Shown here: positions 14,291-28,560 of the stretch, piece after piece
How positions within the stretch are numbered: position 1 is the first letter of the stretch
How the letters are laid out: each line of letters opens with the position of its first letter
Assembly (NCBI GenBank): GCA_036971475.1
Contig: JBAIZL010000005.1
Location: forward strand, 174,102,886 to 174,166,885
Length of the DNA stretch: 64,000 nt
Source of the DNA: Prosapia bicincta
Lineage: Eukaryota > Arthropoda > Insecta > Hemiptera > Cercopidae
Direction of reading: 5' to 3'
Program-made: the position numbers and the translations under genes
The notes under the pieces: model-generated
The model's database searches: none
What the model was told of the DNA's origin: nothing
Seen by the model: the letters and a program-made list of their open reading frames with translations, nothing else

Positions 14291-14943
14291 CGCAAAACCC
14301 TTCTACCAAATACCGGAGTATTAATAGACCATTCACTCAAATACCTGAGGAGCACTAAAACCTTAAACTAAATATCGAAGGACCACTAGACCTTTTACCC
14401 AAATTCCGGATCACTACTAGACCATTCACTCACAAACCAGAGGACCATTAACTTCTTAATGAAAATTAAGGAGGTTCTCTTAGCCCTTTAACCACATACT
14501 GAAGGACTACTAAACCATTAAACTAAACCGCTATTCCCTTTATTCAAATACCGGAGGACCAGTAAACCCTGTAACTAAATATCGAGGGACCACTAGACCT
14601 TTTACCCAAATACCGGAGGCCCAGTAAAACCTGTAACTAAATATCGAGGGACCACTAGACCTTTTACCCAAATTCCGGATCACTACTAGACCATTCACTC
14701 ACACTCCAGAGGACCACTAACTTCTTAATGAAAATTCAGGAGGTTCTCTTAGCCCTTTAACCAAATACTGAAGGACTACTAAACCATTAAACTAAACCAC
14801 TATTTCCTTTATTCAAATACCGGAGGACCAGTAAACCCCGTAACTAAATATCGAGGGACCACTAGACCTTTTACCCAAATTTCGGAGAATCTCAAGACCA
14901 CTTTATCCAGATGTTAATGCCCCTTTAGACCCTCTACTAAAAC
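14291..14943. repeat. Higher-order tandem repeat (about 35-bp subunits, 269-bp period)
   Basis: Short degenerate units of the type GGACCACTAGACC...CCCAAATACCGGA repeat throughout. A composite block of 269 bp occurs twice: the word AAATTCCGGATCACTACTAG is at 14401 and 14670. This is a nested minisatellite with no coding potential. Confidence 0.8.
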
Positions 14944-17059
14944 AAAGTCGAATCACAAGATTTTTAAATTCATTTTTAGAAAAACCAATATGTTTCAATA
15001 GTAATATTTGTATTTATAATTAAATAGGTTTCATATTGAAACTAATATACATTAAGTATATTGCTATGAACATAACGTATGCCAATAGCAGAGTGTAAAA
15101 TTATGTAGATATGTTGAAGGCCTACAATGTTGGATGCAACAAAAAGCCCCGTACTCTATGTCTTGGGCAAATCCAAGATAATTATGAGGCGTTTTAGATA
15201 TCAGTACCATATTTCGCTTAAGTAACTTCCTTTTTTGAAAATAAATTAAAATAATAATGTGATAGGAAATTTTATTTATTTTGAAATACAGAATAAATCA
15301 AATGTTTTAACATTTGTACTGGAATAATTAACTACTTGCTGAGTTTATAATTTAGGTAAATTTGTGATACACCCAAACCTTTTAGATACCAGATGATTTT
15401 CGTCAGTAACTCTCGAACTTATGAGACGCTTATAAATATCGCCTATTTGTACCGGAAACGTTTTGTCTCAGAGGCGTTTTCATAAATTCACTTAAACTAT
15501 AAGCTTTGCAGTCGTTTATTACTTTAGTGAAAACGTTAAAGTTTCCTCGATCGCCACGGACAATAAAATGTTCTATCTAAGCCTCCCTGAAGATCACAGG
15601 TTGGAAAACACTGGTTATATATGAATTACTCTACGATAACAACCTTAGTCTGCTTAGACAACTTTACTTGTTCTAAATGGAAACACGGTAATATCTGTTA
15701 CTTTGATGATATAAAATGCAATTAAATAAATCATTTTTCGTCAGTGTTTTTTTACAAACTAATTATACAGAAATCTATAAACTATTATCAATTTCATTAC
15801 CTCACTCTTTAGTTTAGGAAATTCATTTTATAAATATAAATACTGAATCCAAAACTACTTGCTAACTGATTTTAGTCACGCTTGTTAACCTTAATGTAAA
15901 TATATTGTTGCACACAACTAATTAACGTTAAGAGAGAGAACTAAAGAATACTCTGCCAACACGATAATATAACACGGTTGCTACTGTTTTCCAAGATGAA
16001 ACTTTACAATATTCAATGTGAGTAACGCTTCCCGAGCATTAAAGTTACCAAATTAATCGGGTAATTGCTGGAATAGGACAAATATTTTGTGAAATTTCGA
16101 TGACATATTACCATGGTTGAGTTGAAGTTAAATTGCTTTGTTTCCGCTTCAATAGGGAAACGCAATAGGTTTCCGCTTCAAACGTTTTAGCACGTTTTCT
16201 GAAATCCAATTATTAAATCGACATCAGTAATGTTCTGCAAAAGTTCAAATTAAATAATAACATTTAAATTCTGTTTCCCTATCTTCTAGTATGTAGCCAC
16301 GTTTTTAGACTTTATGCAACAAAAAAGATATTTTAACATGGAATTATATTTCTTTTTATTACTTTTACTTTTAAAATACACAAAGATTTTTATAAATGGG
16401 AGATTTACAGGTTTTATTTAAATAAAATGTGTGCATTAGGGGTCCTGATTAAATTTTTCAAAACGAAACGAACTCGTATTTGGACAACAACTTGCGTTAC
16501 CAACGACTTTGACTACTAATGCAATTTGATTTGTTGGACTTTTCTGCAATATGATCATTTTAGGGATTTAGAAACATGTTCGTGTTACAAGCTACAAAAT
16601 GTATTAAACTCCATACTGTAAGTCGTACCTTACTCAGCCTTATATACAAAAACATAACCGTTGGATAACTTCCATTACAATGATGTATAGTAGCTACCCT
16701 TAAATAACAGTCCTAGCTACTATTTGTACGTCCTTAGCTAACTTCTAATAGAGTTCATAATCGTCTTTAGCACAAATACAGTTTTTGAATCCTAATTTAT
16801 TCTACATGCATATCAAATTATACAGGGATTAATTAACGAGCTCTACATAAATCTACTGCGTGATATAGATAATGGCTAAATGCTTATGTATAGAATAGTG
16901 ATATATGTAGGACACTGTTCATGTGTTAGGTGATAGGCGATAAATCAAAACGTTAGGTGAATATCAAAAGTGAGGACGATATTTAGATCCTTAATGCAGT
17001 GAGAGTCCTTAGAGAGGAAATAGAAGCCAACACTCTAAAGTAATGGCTTTAGCAGTTCC
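14944..17059. other. Intergenic DNA, nothing recognised
   Basis: AT-rich, with no ORF above the background of short frames and no repeat or RNA gene recognised. Confidence 0.55.
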
Positions 17060-19380
17060 TTAGTGATGGTATAGAATGCAACCTGGAGATGATAAGAAGG
17101 GATAGTACTGAAGAAATGCCTCAGCAGTCTTTCTGGACAAGATTAAGATGACCCCAACCTGACAATGATACAATGATCCCCCTGGAGTATATATAGAAGG
17201 TATACTTCTGACGTAATGCCTCGCCGGTCCGTCTGGACAAGATTTAGAAGACATCACCCTGACATAATGCTACAGTGGTCCCCCTGGAATAGATATAGAA
17301 GGCATAACTCTGACGAAATACCTCGCCGGTCGTTCTGGACAAGATTTAGGAGATACCACCCTGACGTAATGCTACAGTGGTCCCCCTGGAGTAGATATAG
17401 AAAGCATAACTCTGACGTAATGCCTCGCCGGTCGTTCTGGACAAGATTTAGGAGACACCACCCTGACATAATGCTACAGTGGTCCCCCCTGGAGTAGATA
17501 TAGAAGGTATAACTCCGACGTAATACCTCGCCGGTCGTTCTGGACAAGATTAAGGAGACACCACCCTGACGTAAAGCTACAGTGGTCCCCCTGAAAAAAA
17601 TATAGAAGGCATAACTCTGACGTAATACCTCGCCGGTCGTTCTGGACAAGATTAAGGAGACACCACCCTGACGTAAAGCTACAGTGGTCCCTCTGAAAAA
17701 AATATAGAAGGCATAACTCTGACGTAATACCTCGCCGGTCGTTCAGGACTAGATTTAGAAGACACCACCCTGACGTAATGCTACAGTGGTCCCCCTGGAG
17801 TAGATATAGAAGGTATAACTCCGACGTAATACCTCGCCGGTCGTTCTGGACTAGATTTAGAAGACATCACCCTGACGTAATGCTACAGTGGTCCCCCTGG
17901 AGAATATATAAAAGGCATAACTCTGACGTAATACCTCGCCAGTCGTTCTGGACTAGATTTAGAAGTCATCACCTTGACGTAATGCTACAGTGGTCCCCCT
18001 GGAGAATATATAGAAGGCATAACTCTACGTAATACCTCGCCAGTCGTTCTGGACTAGATTTAGAAGACATCACCGTGACGTAATGCTATATTGGTCCCCC
18101 TGGAGAATATATAGAAGGCACAAATCTACGTAATACCTCGCCGGTTCTGGACTAGATTAAGAAGTCATCACCCTGACGTAATGCTCCAGTGGTCCCCCTG
18201 GAGAATATATAGAAGGCATAACTCTGACGTAATACCTCGCCAGTCGTTCTGGACTAGATTTAGAAGTCATCACCTTGACGTAATGCTACAGTGGTCCCCC
18301 TGGAGAATATATAGAAGGCATAACTCTACGTAATACCTCGCCAGTCGTTCTGGACTAGATTTAGAAGACATCACCGTGACGTAATGCTATATTGGTCCCC
18401 CTGGAGAATATATAGAAGGCATAACTCTACGTAATACCTCGCCGGACGTTCTGGACTAGATTTAGAAGTTATCACCTTGACGTAATGCTACAGTGGTCCC
18501 CCTGGAGCATATATAGAAGGCATAACTCTGACGTAATACCTCGCCGGTCGTTCTGGACTAGATTTAGAAGACATCACCGTGACGTAATGCTACATTGGTC
18601 CCCCTGGAGAATATATAGAAGGCATAACTCTACGTAATACCTCGCCGGACGTTCTGGACTAGATTTAGAAGTTATCACCTTGACGCAATGCTACAGTGGT
18701 CCCCCTGGAGCATATACAGAAGGCATAACTCTGACGTAATACCTCGCCGGTCGTTCTGGACTAGATTTAGAAGACATCACCGTGACGTAATGCTACATTG
18801 GTCCCCCTGGAGAATATATAGAAGGCATAACTCTACGTAATACCTCGCCGGTCGTTCTGGACTAGATTTAGAAGACATCACCGTGACGTAATGCTACATT
18901 GGTCCCCCTGGAGAATATATAGAAGGCATAACTCTACGTAATACCTCGCCGGACGTTCTGGACTAGATTTAGAAGTTATCACCTTGACGTAATGCTACAG
19001 TGGTCCCCCTGGAGCATATATAGAAGGCATAACTCTGACGTAATACCTCGCCGGTCGTTCTGGACTAGATTTAGAAGACATCACCGTGACGTAATGCTAC
19101 ATTGGTCCCCCTGGAGAATATATAGAAGGCATAACTCTACGTAATACCTCGCCGGACGTTCTGGACTAGATTTAGAAGTTATCACCTTGACGTAATGCTA
19201 CAGTGGTCCCCCTGGAGCATATATAGAAGGCATAACACTGAAGAAATGCCTCAGCTGTCCTTCTGAACAATAGAAGGCATCACCTTTAATAAATGCTACA
19301 GCGGTCTCCCTGAAGAGCATATATAGAAAGAATCAATTTAACGTAATGCTACAGTGGTTTCCCTGGAAAGAGTCCCTATA
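17060..19380. repeat. 102-bp minisatellite, about 22 units, dimer of a 51-bp monomer
   Basis: Units recur every 100-103 bp (CCTCGCCGG at 17321, 17423, 17526, 17628 and onward). Each unit splits into two related halves with the pattern TGACGTAATRC...GGTC...CTGGA...TAGAAG.CAT, so the ancestral monomer is about 51 bp. In 18440-19230 the units alternate between two types, one with GGACGTT and GTTATCACCTTG, the other with GGTCGTT and ACATCACCGTG, giving a roughly 202-bp higher-order unit. The edges (17060-17200, 19240-19380) are degenerate. Arg-rich frames through it exist only because 102 is divisible by three. Confidence 0.92.
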
Positions 19381-21684
19381 TTGGTTTTCCAGTAAAACCT
19401 AGGCTAAACTAGCCGTTAATGGTAATATACTCGAATTATTCTCTTATTATCGTTGACTTCATTCGTTTGATAGCATACATTCATTAAATCGAGATTTGTG
19501 CCTCACAGACATAATAAATATTTCCTAACATAACCTTAAATGGACGCGTTCATTGCTTGCAAGAACCATTATTCAGAAATAGACATTGTTTAATTCCCAA
19601 AAACATAATTTGTCAAATATAATTGGGATAACCTAGCCTCTCTTATAACCTTTAGGTAAAATTCTCTATGATAAAATATCTGACATTTTTAAAATCCTTA
19701 CATTTACCAATTTATGGGTAAATAGATTTACTTTAAGATGTAAGATTTAACAATATACAGGTTTTGACAGTTATATATCGGCCTTACATCGAACAAGGTG
19801 AAACGGAGCAGAATAAGTTTTACAACTAAAAATCTAATTCTAATGAATTTACAAATGGGGGAAAAAGTAAGGTACCTAATAACAAACAGTTGTAACGCTC
19901 TAAAAATAGCATAACTTCTCCTAACCTAGACTTGTTTATTCGATATCAAATAATAAGAAATACCTATTCGTTTGTGAAAAGTCACAGATATATGTAAGGT
20001 TTAATTGTAATGTAATTTAAATAAATGATTAAAAAATACTCATTGTTTTATTCTCAAAAGCAACATCTACTAACCGCCATTGGTAAGGTCTAACATCTCC
20101 ACACCCCAATGGTAAATCTCGAAAAATCAACACTTATTTTTAAACTTTATACATTAGCAATTCATGTTGACAAATATTTTAGATATACTGGTAAAATCTA
20201 TGACTTACCAATATACAAGCTTTTACAGTAACATATTTGTTATACTCTCAGACAGACAAGGAATTTGGTAATGAAGAAAGATATCTTATACTCTGCACGT
20301 AATACCACATAATATAATATGCGTTGAAGACGTCCTTTAAAAGAATACGCCTATTTGAAATAGCGTTTCCCCATTGCTTTGAAAGATTTCATTTAGCTAT
20401 AAAGGTCTATAGATTAGTAAAAATTCGTAAGCTTTTGCTTACGGTCAATGGTTAGCTTTTGCTTACGGTCAACGGTTAGCTTTTGCTTATTTTAAACAGT
20501 TAAAATATAATAGTAAAACGTATTTACATTTTGCACCAAAAAGTGGAGAGAACTAAAATAATATAATTATGGGAGTAAAACGTCGATATAATGAAGCGGT
20601 AGTTCATTGTTTCAGCTTAAGGAAACATCTTCAGCAATTTCTAATTCAGAAAAACATCTCATCTTACTTGTCGAGATATTACCTAAACATTTTTTGTAAT
20701 ATAATAAAGAATAATACAGAATTTTTACATATAACACCAAAATTTAAAATACAACTAACAAATTACAGCTAACTGTTCTGCAAAATTTTTAATGTAAATC
20801 GCAAATAATATGAATGTATAAATTTATTGTTCAATATTTATATGTTTATTTGAGGAATGTATTTAATAAAGGTAATTATTTATAATTAGTAAGGTAGATA
20901 ATAATAATACAATGTAGATAACAAAAACCTTTGTTAGATGTTTACTAAACACAAATTTTTTTAACAGTTTCATTTCAAATCATTTGTTACAATATATTAA
21001 ACGCGCCTAAGAATGTTTTCGCGTCAAAAATTGGAATACAAATGCATAGCTTATTGTTATTATTATATTATTATTGTTATATTAAATTATTTTTACTGAT
21101 ATTTATCAAAATTCAAATAAATCAATATATTTATTAATTAAGCAAAAGTATTTTATAGTACCATTTTTCTTAATAATGTTCAATAAATAAAGTAACATAA
21201 CCAGCTGTTCTACAACATAACCTAAACACAAGTCAGCTGATGCATGTAATTATACATTACCATTTAATTCACTTTGAGGCGTAATTTGACGAAAATTATG
21301 CCATCACCAAATTGTATGTTCATGTCCATGCAATACGTTTTTGAAGGCATCGCTATAAAACATTCCACTATCAAAATATTATGTTCGTATCATTTTTGTG
21401 TTGTTCAACCAAGAGATAGAAATTAACAGTCATTGGTAGAATGCAACAAAGAGGTAAAATGCCTAAATAGAAATTACGAGCAGTTACGGAATAATCATTT
21501 ACCCTTAAACTGAAATAAATCTAATAGGGCAGGGGTTCCCAAATCTATTGGTACCACACCACCTTTTCTTGAATTGAAAGCCTCCCACGCCGCTCCACTT
21601 TACAATATAAATAAATGGTATGGGCTTATAAAACAGAAAAAATATTATACAGTATGTATTTAAAAATATAATTTATAATGTATA

Positions 21685-21687
<3 letters not shown>
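19381..21687. other. AT-rich intergenic DNA, no gene recognised
   Basis: Nothing coding was recognised. A 67-codon ORF at 20569-20772 has no motif. The only structure seen is the small hairpin array at 20427-20491. Confidence 0.55.
20427..20491. repeat. 24-bp tandem repeat, first unit a hairpin
   Basis: Two and two-thirds copies of a 24-bp unit. The first begins with the perfect palindrome GTAAGCTTTTGCTTAC; in the next two one arm base has changed (GTTAGC). Confidence 0.8.
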
Positions 21688-22071
<384 letters not shown>

Positions 22072-22694
22072 GAAAATAATTTATCAATTTATACACACGT
22101 TTACAAGAAAAATTATATAACATTTCAAGTTTTAATTCGCAAGGTAAACTTTAGCTGATAAGAGAAAAATCTGTTATTGAGATGTATGACCTTGAATTTT
22201 TTCAGTATCATCAAGGCATAACGCGTCATTAGCAATCTCAAGCTTTTTGCTATATTTAGTTTTTATTGCAACAAGTGCTGAGAATGTTTTTGCTAGGAGT
22301 AGGTGCTTGAAAAAGGCAAGTATAATACACTTTTAGGAGTTTTATCCAAAATGAGGAGTTTTCTATTGTGGCGTCAATTACCATTTGTTACTTTATGAAC
22401 ATTCGCTCATTTTACTTTTGTGTTATTATTCTTTTCAAGTCGTCATGTTGAATTAATTTAAAGTTTACAAAATTTGCACAACCTTTACTTATATGCCTAC
22501 TTATATGCACAACCTTTTATAAATGCATATATTTCATTAAGATTGTTTGTACATCCTGGTGAAAACAATTACCTAAGTAAAAATATCTGAAGTGTAAAAT
22601 AATTTTAAATTTTGGTAAATTATGTACTTTTACAATTACTACTTTATGTAATTTTAACTAAATGAGAATTTATCTTACTATTTTATATAAAAAT

Positions 22695-22700
<6 letters not shown>

Positions 22701-22730
<30 letters not shown>

Positions 22731-22838
22731 CAACATAGGTTATTCAAATACAAGAATATTTATTAATTTATATCCCATTAATAATTAATGGATATAAATT
22801 AATAAATATTCTTGTATTTGAATAACCTATGTTGTTTT
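22701..22838. repeat. (TA)n tract and a perfect palindrome of about 112 bp
   Basis: After a TA tract (22701-22726), bases 22727-22838 read as one palindrome with arms of about 54 bp and almost no loop; the centre is near CCATTAATAATTAATGG. It would extrude as a cruciform or fold as a long RNA hairpin. No ORF. Confidence 0.85.
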
Positions 22839-22869
22839 AAATTACTAAACAAGAAAACGTATTTTAGAT

Positions 22870-22914
22870 AGAATATAGATAGATAGATCGAATAGATAGA
22901 TAGATAGATAGAAC

Positions 22915-22971
<57 letters not shown>
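22870..22971. repeat. (GATA)n and (TA)n microsatellites
   Basis: Degenerate GATA repeats at 22870-22912 are followed by a TA tract at 22918-22971. Confidence 0.9.
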
Positions 22972-22973
<2 letters not shown>

Positions 22974-24025
22974 AATTTATGTATATATATTAATGTATAT
23001 AATATTTATATATTATTTATATATATAGGGAAAAATACTATCCTTATAATATTTATGAGTAAAAATAGTTGTGAAACAGTTATACTTAATGAGCGTGAGT
23101 ATTTCTTTTGTAATAATCCTGTCAAAATATTGAAATGGACACACATATATTGAGTAAAATTATGACGCATTAAGATAGACTTATTAAAATACACAATACC
23201 TAAATACTATTTTTTACTTTAATACTTTTATTTAACTTTTTATATTGTTATATTTAGCTGTTACATTACAAATGTATATTGTTTTAAGTAATTGTTTAGT
23301 TATTGAACGTTTCTAATTTTAAAACTAAAACAATGGAATGCGATAATGGAAACACCCTAGGGGTGATATATCCTACAAGGAGTAATTATATAGCAACCGT
23401 ATCCCGGGTAATGGCTCTACGTCACGAAACCAATTTAAACAGGGAAGCTGCGAAAGCGTTCTATCCCGTGTTCAGACAAATGCATCCTACGATGTGATCG
23501 AGAACAAGCAGATCTTTGTTTTGCCCTACGTTAAAGCTATTAATACAGTTGCTTTCAACGGTTACTAAAACTGTTTATGAAATAACTACTGCTTTTGGCA
23601 GGACTAACTGTGAGGACAATCTTGCTTAAAACTCACTAGTCGCTCTTCACAGTTTGGCTTATATTATGTGATATCGTATGATGGCATATAACACCTAATG
23701 CTGATTTTTAGTTATAGGCTATGTTGTAGAACAGCTGTTTTTACACGTAGGTCATGTTAATTCTTTATTGTACATTTCTAAATTAAAATAGTATTATTAC
23801 ATATTTTCCATCAATTTATAAATATAAATTTTTTTAAATTTCCATACATTTTACAGTAATTTATGCAGGATACTGCAAGTAAGTTATATAGTTCCATTCA
23901 AATTTTGTTAATAAAAATGTTTTTAACTTAAGTGATACTTTTTAGGAACAGAAATGCCAATATAAATTAGACATTTCTGTCAGTAAGTCAGGTGTCGGCT
24001 TATAATGAAATGAAAGTGTTATTGA

Positions 24026-24029
24026 TTTT

Positions 24030-24091
<62 letters not shown>

Positions 24092-24129
24092 TATATACTA
24101 CTACTACTACTATATATACTTCTACTATA

Positions 24130-24161
<32 letters not shown>

Positions 24162-24931
24162 TATATCGGGGTCTACTACTACTATATGCTACTACTACAT
24201 ATACTACTACTATATACTACTACTACTACTATATATACTACTACTACTACTATTACTATATACTACTACTACTACTAAATATACTTCTACTATATACTAC
24301 TACTACTACTAAATATACTTCTACTATATACTACTACTATATATACTACTACTACTACTATATACTACTACCTTATACTACTACTATATATACTTCTACT
24401 ATATAGTACTACTACTACTATATATACTAACATTATATACTACTACTATTACTATATACTACTACAATATATACTTCTACTATATACTACTACTACTAGA
24501 TATACTACTACTATATATACTACTACTATATACTACTACTACTACTATATACTACTACTATATATACTTCTACTATATACCACTACTACCACTATATACT
24601 ACTACTACTATATATTCTACTAGTACTACTACTACTACTATATATACTACTACTACTACTACTATATATACTACTACTACTATATATATTTCTACTATAT
24701 ACTACTACTATATACTACTACTACTACTATATATATTTCTACTATATATACTTATACTATATACTACTACTACTACTACTACTACTACTATATATACTAC
24801 TACTACTATATATACTACTACTACTACCACTATATACTACCACTATATACTACTACTACTACTATATACTACTACTATATACTACTACTACTACTACTAT
24901 ATACTACTACTATATATGCTACTACTATATA

Positions 24932-24981
<50 letters not shown>

Positions 24982-25239
24982 TATACTATACTCTATATAC
25001 TACTACTACTACTATATACTACTACTACTATATACTACTACTACTACTATATACTACCACTACTACTATATACTACTACTATATATCTACTATATACTAC
25101 TAATATATACTACTATTACTACTACTATATACTACTACTACTACTATATATACTACTACTATATACTACTACCACTATATATATTTCTACTATATATACT
25201 ACTACTATATATACTTCTACTATATATACTTCTACTATA

Positions 25240-25295
<56 letters not shown>

Positions 25296-25299
25296 TATA

Positions 25300-25334
<35 letters not shown>

Positions 25335-25387
25335 TATATACTACTACTATATATACTTATACTATATACTACTACTACTACTACTAT

Positions 25388-25419
<32 letters not shown>

Positions 25420-25490
25420 TATATACTACTACTACTACTACTATATACTACTACTATATATGCTACTACTATATATGCTACTACTGTATA

Positions 25491-25543
<53 letters not shown>

Positions 25544-25545
25544 TA

Positions 25546-25583
<38 letters not shown>

Positions 25584-26510
25584 TATATACTACTATATAC
25601 TACTACTACTACAACTACTATATACTACTAATATATAGTACTATTACTACTAGTATATACTACTACTACAACTATATACTACTACTACTATATATATTTC
25701 TACTATATACTACTACTACTACTACTACTACTACTATATACTACTACTACTACTACTACTAAATACTACTACTATATATACTACTACTTCTACTATATAT
25801 ACTACTACTATATACTACTACTACTATATATACTTCTACTATATACTACTACTACTACTACTATATATACTACTACTATCATATATACTACTGCTATATA
25901 CTACTACTACTACTACTATATATACTACTACTACTATATATACTACTACTACTATATATATACTACTACTAATACTATATACTACTACTTCTACTATATA
26001 TACTACTACTACTACTATATATACTTTTACTATATACTACTACTACTTTTATATATATTACTACTATCATATATACTACTACTACTGCTATATATACTAC
26101 TACTATATACTACTACTATATATTCGTCTACTATATACTACTACTAATACTATATACTACTACTTCTACTATATATACTACTACTACTACTATATATACT
26201 TCTACTATATACTACTACTACTACTACTATATATACTACTACTATCATATATACTACTACTATATACTACTACTACTACTATATACTACTACTATATATA
26301 CGTCTACGCTATACTACTACTACTACTGCTATATATACTACTACTATATACTACTACTACTATATATACTTCTACTACTACTATACATACTACTGCTATA
26401 TACTACTACTATATATACTTCTACTATATACTACTACTACTACTATTATATATACTACTACTATATACTTCTACTACTATTACAACTATATATACTACTA
26501 TATATATATA
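24026..26510. repeat. About 2.4 kb TA and TAC trinucleotide repeat
   Basis: A TA tract (24026-24090) leads into more than 2.3 kb built almost only from TAC, TATA and a few TTC triplets. The (TAC)n blocks of 3-20 units are separated by TATATA. Unit order is irregular, without a fixed longer period. Tyr/Leu/Thr-rich frames across it are repeat artefacts. Confidence 0.95.
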
Positions 26511-26518
26511 ATTAATAT

Positions 26519-26527
26519 GTGTGTGTG

Positions 26528-26561
<34 letters not shown>
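26519..26561. repeat. (TG)n-(GA)n microsatellite
   Basis: A short TG run followed by about 16 GA units at the right edge of the TAC array. Confidence 0.9.
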
Positions 26562-26564
<3 letters not shown>

Positions 26565-27589
26565 GTCTTAATGTTGTCTTGCTTTTCTTACAGAGATTTG
26601 AAGGTTGGTCAAAATCTTAAAGAAGTGTTGGTGTTTAACCACTTTTACCGTTTACATACTAATATAAATATATCTTTGCAAAGAATTTAGTTGAAATCAG
26701 AAGGCAATATTTTAATCAGTTTGTGTTAGAAAATTGTAATATTTGAACTACAAGAAAAACCAAAATATTAAAATATTATAATGTGTAAAGATGATTCAAA
26801 AGATGTGTCTTTCTTTTAGCTTATAGCTTTATATCGGTACGTAGGTTTTTAAAGTATGTTTAAATTGTCGTATGACCGGCGAGCATGGCCACGACCAATA
26901 TAAAGGATTAACCATTTTTCAAATGAGTTGTAATTGTGTTATATAATAGAAATAACTCACCGATAATGATTATTTTGCCATTGAAACGTTTCTGAATTAA
27001 TTAACTAATATTTTTGAGTTACAGTAAGTTTGTTACTAATTATTATTATTACTTCATTGGATAAGCTCAAAGAATTTTGTTATATATTGATATGCTTTAA
27101 ATACTTGTCTAACCGAAATCAGCAACGCTTCAATTACTTTATGTGTCTTAACTGTGTTTTTGTGTTGGGCTAAATGTTAGTCTTCGTAGTAATATTTTAA
27201 CTGTATACTTGGAGTAAGTGCCTGAGGTCTAGACTCATGTACGTCGTGGCAAAGTATTAGATCAGACAAAATATGAATACAGGTAAGTGGAAAATGAGGA
27301 GACCTATACCGAGGCATTCCATAAAGCAAAGTACATAATGACATCAGGCTACGGAGTGGCACATTTCCCATGAGAATCCACATTACGCGGCCAAGTCGGA
27401 GCTTTACGAGCCCCTGCATTGCAGAGCTTGCAGGTACGTATAAATATTCCGCCAGTTAATTCACGCTTTAATTTGCAGCAGAAATGTTAATGAAATTAGT
27501 CAAGGAAATTTGGACGTAGAGCGTTAAATAATGGAATCAGCAGAATGTTCTTTAGCTGCAAACCATTACTTGAAAACAAACTCATTTTG
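26562..27589. other. Intergenic DNA, no gene recognised
   Basis: A somewhat GC-richer patch at 27200-27440 contains an 80-codon minus-strand ORF (27177-27419) with no recognisable motif. It could be a remnant of something coding, but nothing supports a call. Confidence 0.4.
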
Positions 27590-28560
27590 TTAAAAGTCTG
27601 TGAATATTAAACAAAAACTGAAACCTATGCCACCCTGATATTTTTTCTATTATGTTCCTAGCTTTTATAACATAAAAGTATTCGTAATCTGTTATTTACA
27701 ACCCGGAATGGTTGTCTGTAACCTGTTATTTATAACTGTTGAAAGTAATGCGTGGTAAAAAATATTTATTTTTGGTTTTTCCCTTGTAGAACAATAGCCT
27801 TGGCAATAAAACCTGATTTTATAAGCATCGTCCTTTATGAAATAATTCTTAAAAATAACGGCAATATCTTATAACAAATTACGATATTTCCAGATTAGAA
27901 AGTAGATGCAAAGTATCCTGTTGTGATAAATTTTATTATTAGACAGAATAAAACATTATTCGACAAACATAAAATATACAGTATTAGTGATAAACCATTA
28001 CATTGGAGCTTTATTCTCGAAAATACAAGAATAATTATAGATTTTATAAACTGTCGTATGGTCAAGATAGTAGTGGCAAAGCTCTGTAACTCTGTGTATG
28101 AAATCTGTATTACGTACTTGATATGTTTGTATATAATCTACCACACAGTTTTATAATATATTAAATGAATTATTAGACCCTGGAGATAATCCCACTTTTC
28201 ATTCAAAACCTAGAGAATTATAGTCTCAATGATTTGAAAGGATTTAAAAATTCTATTGTTTGTATTTGGTCATATTAAAAGAATTAATGAAATTTTAATG
28301 AAACTTTTCATGTTTTAAACAATTTTTCATTTCTTTCACTGAGCTAAAGAATTAGACATTTATATTATTTGTGAAAAGGTATTTAAATCACAACTGCTAA
28401 TTTTAAAAGCAAAACAATAAATTTGAAACAACCATCCAACCTAAAAACAATTCCTTATTCAACAACGAATTTTGTACACGGGATTCTGGAAAAAATATTT
28501 TTATTAAGAAACACTTTTTGGCGTTTTAAGTTACTTTTTGCATATTGTGTCCGCCGTCGG
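27590..28560. repeat. Tandem duplication, copy 1 (971 bp)
   Basis: The block repeats head-to-tail at 28561-29537. It begins TTAAAAGTCTGT and ends TCCGCCGTCGG, and both ends recur exactly at the second copy. Divergence is scattered substitutions plus small indels. The corresponding frame of 77-78 codons is open in both copies (27923-28156, 28894-29130), but copy 1 has no ATG near its start and most differences change the amino acid, which argues against a gene. Confidence 0.9.

Noticed and set aside
17216..18032. Arg/Trp-rich repeat proteins on plus and related frames on minus
   Set aside because: The 102-bp minisatellite period is divisible by three, so frames stay open; both strands are open and copies with indels break them.
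17060..19380. CRISPR-like array
   Set aside because: There are no unique spacers between short repeats; it is a continuous eukaryotic minisatellite.
23992..25762. Tyr/Leu/Thr-rich frames up to 240 codons
   Set aside because: They lie entirely in the TAC/TA microsatellite, and no other coding signal is present.
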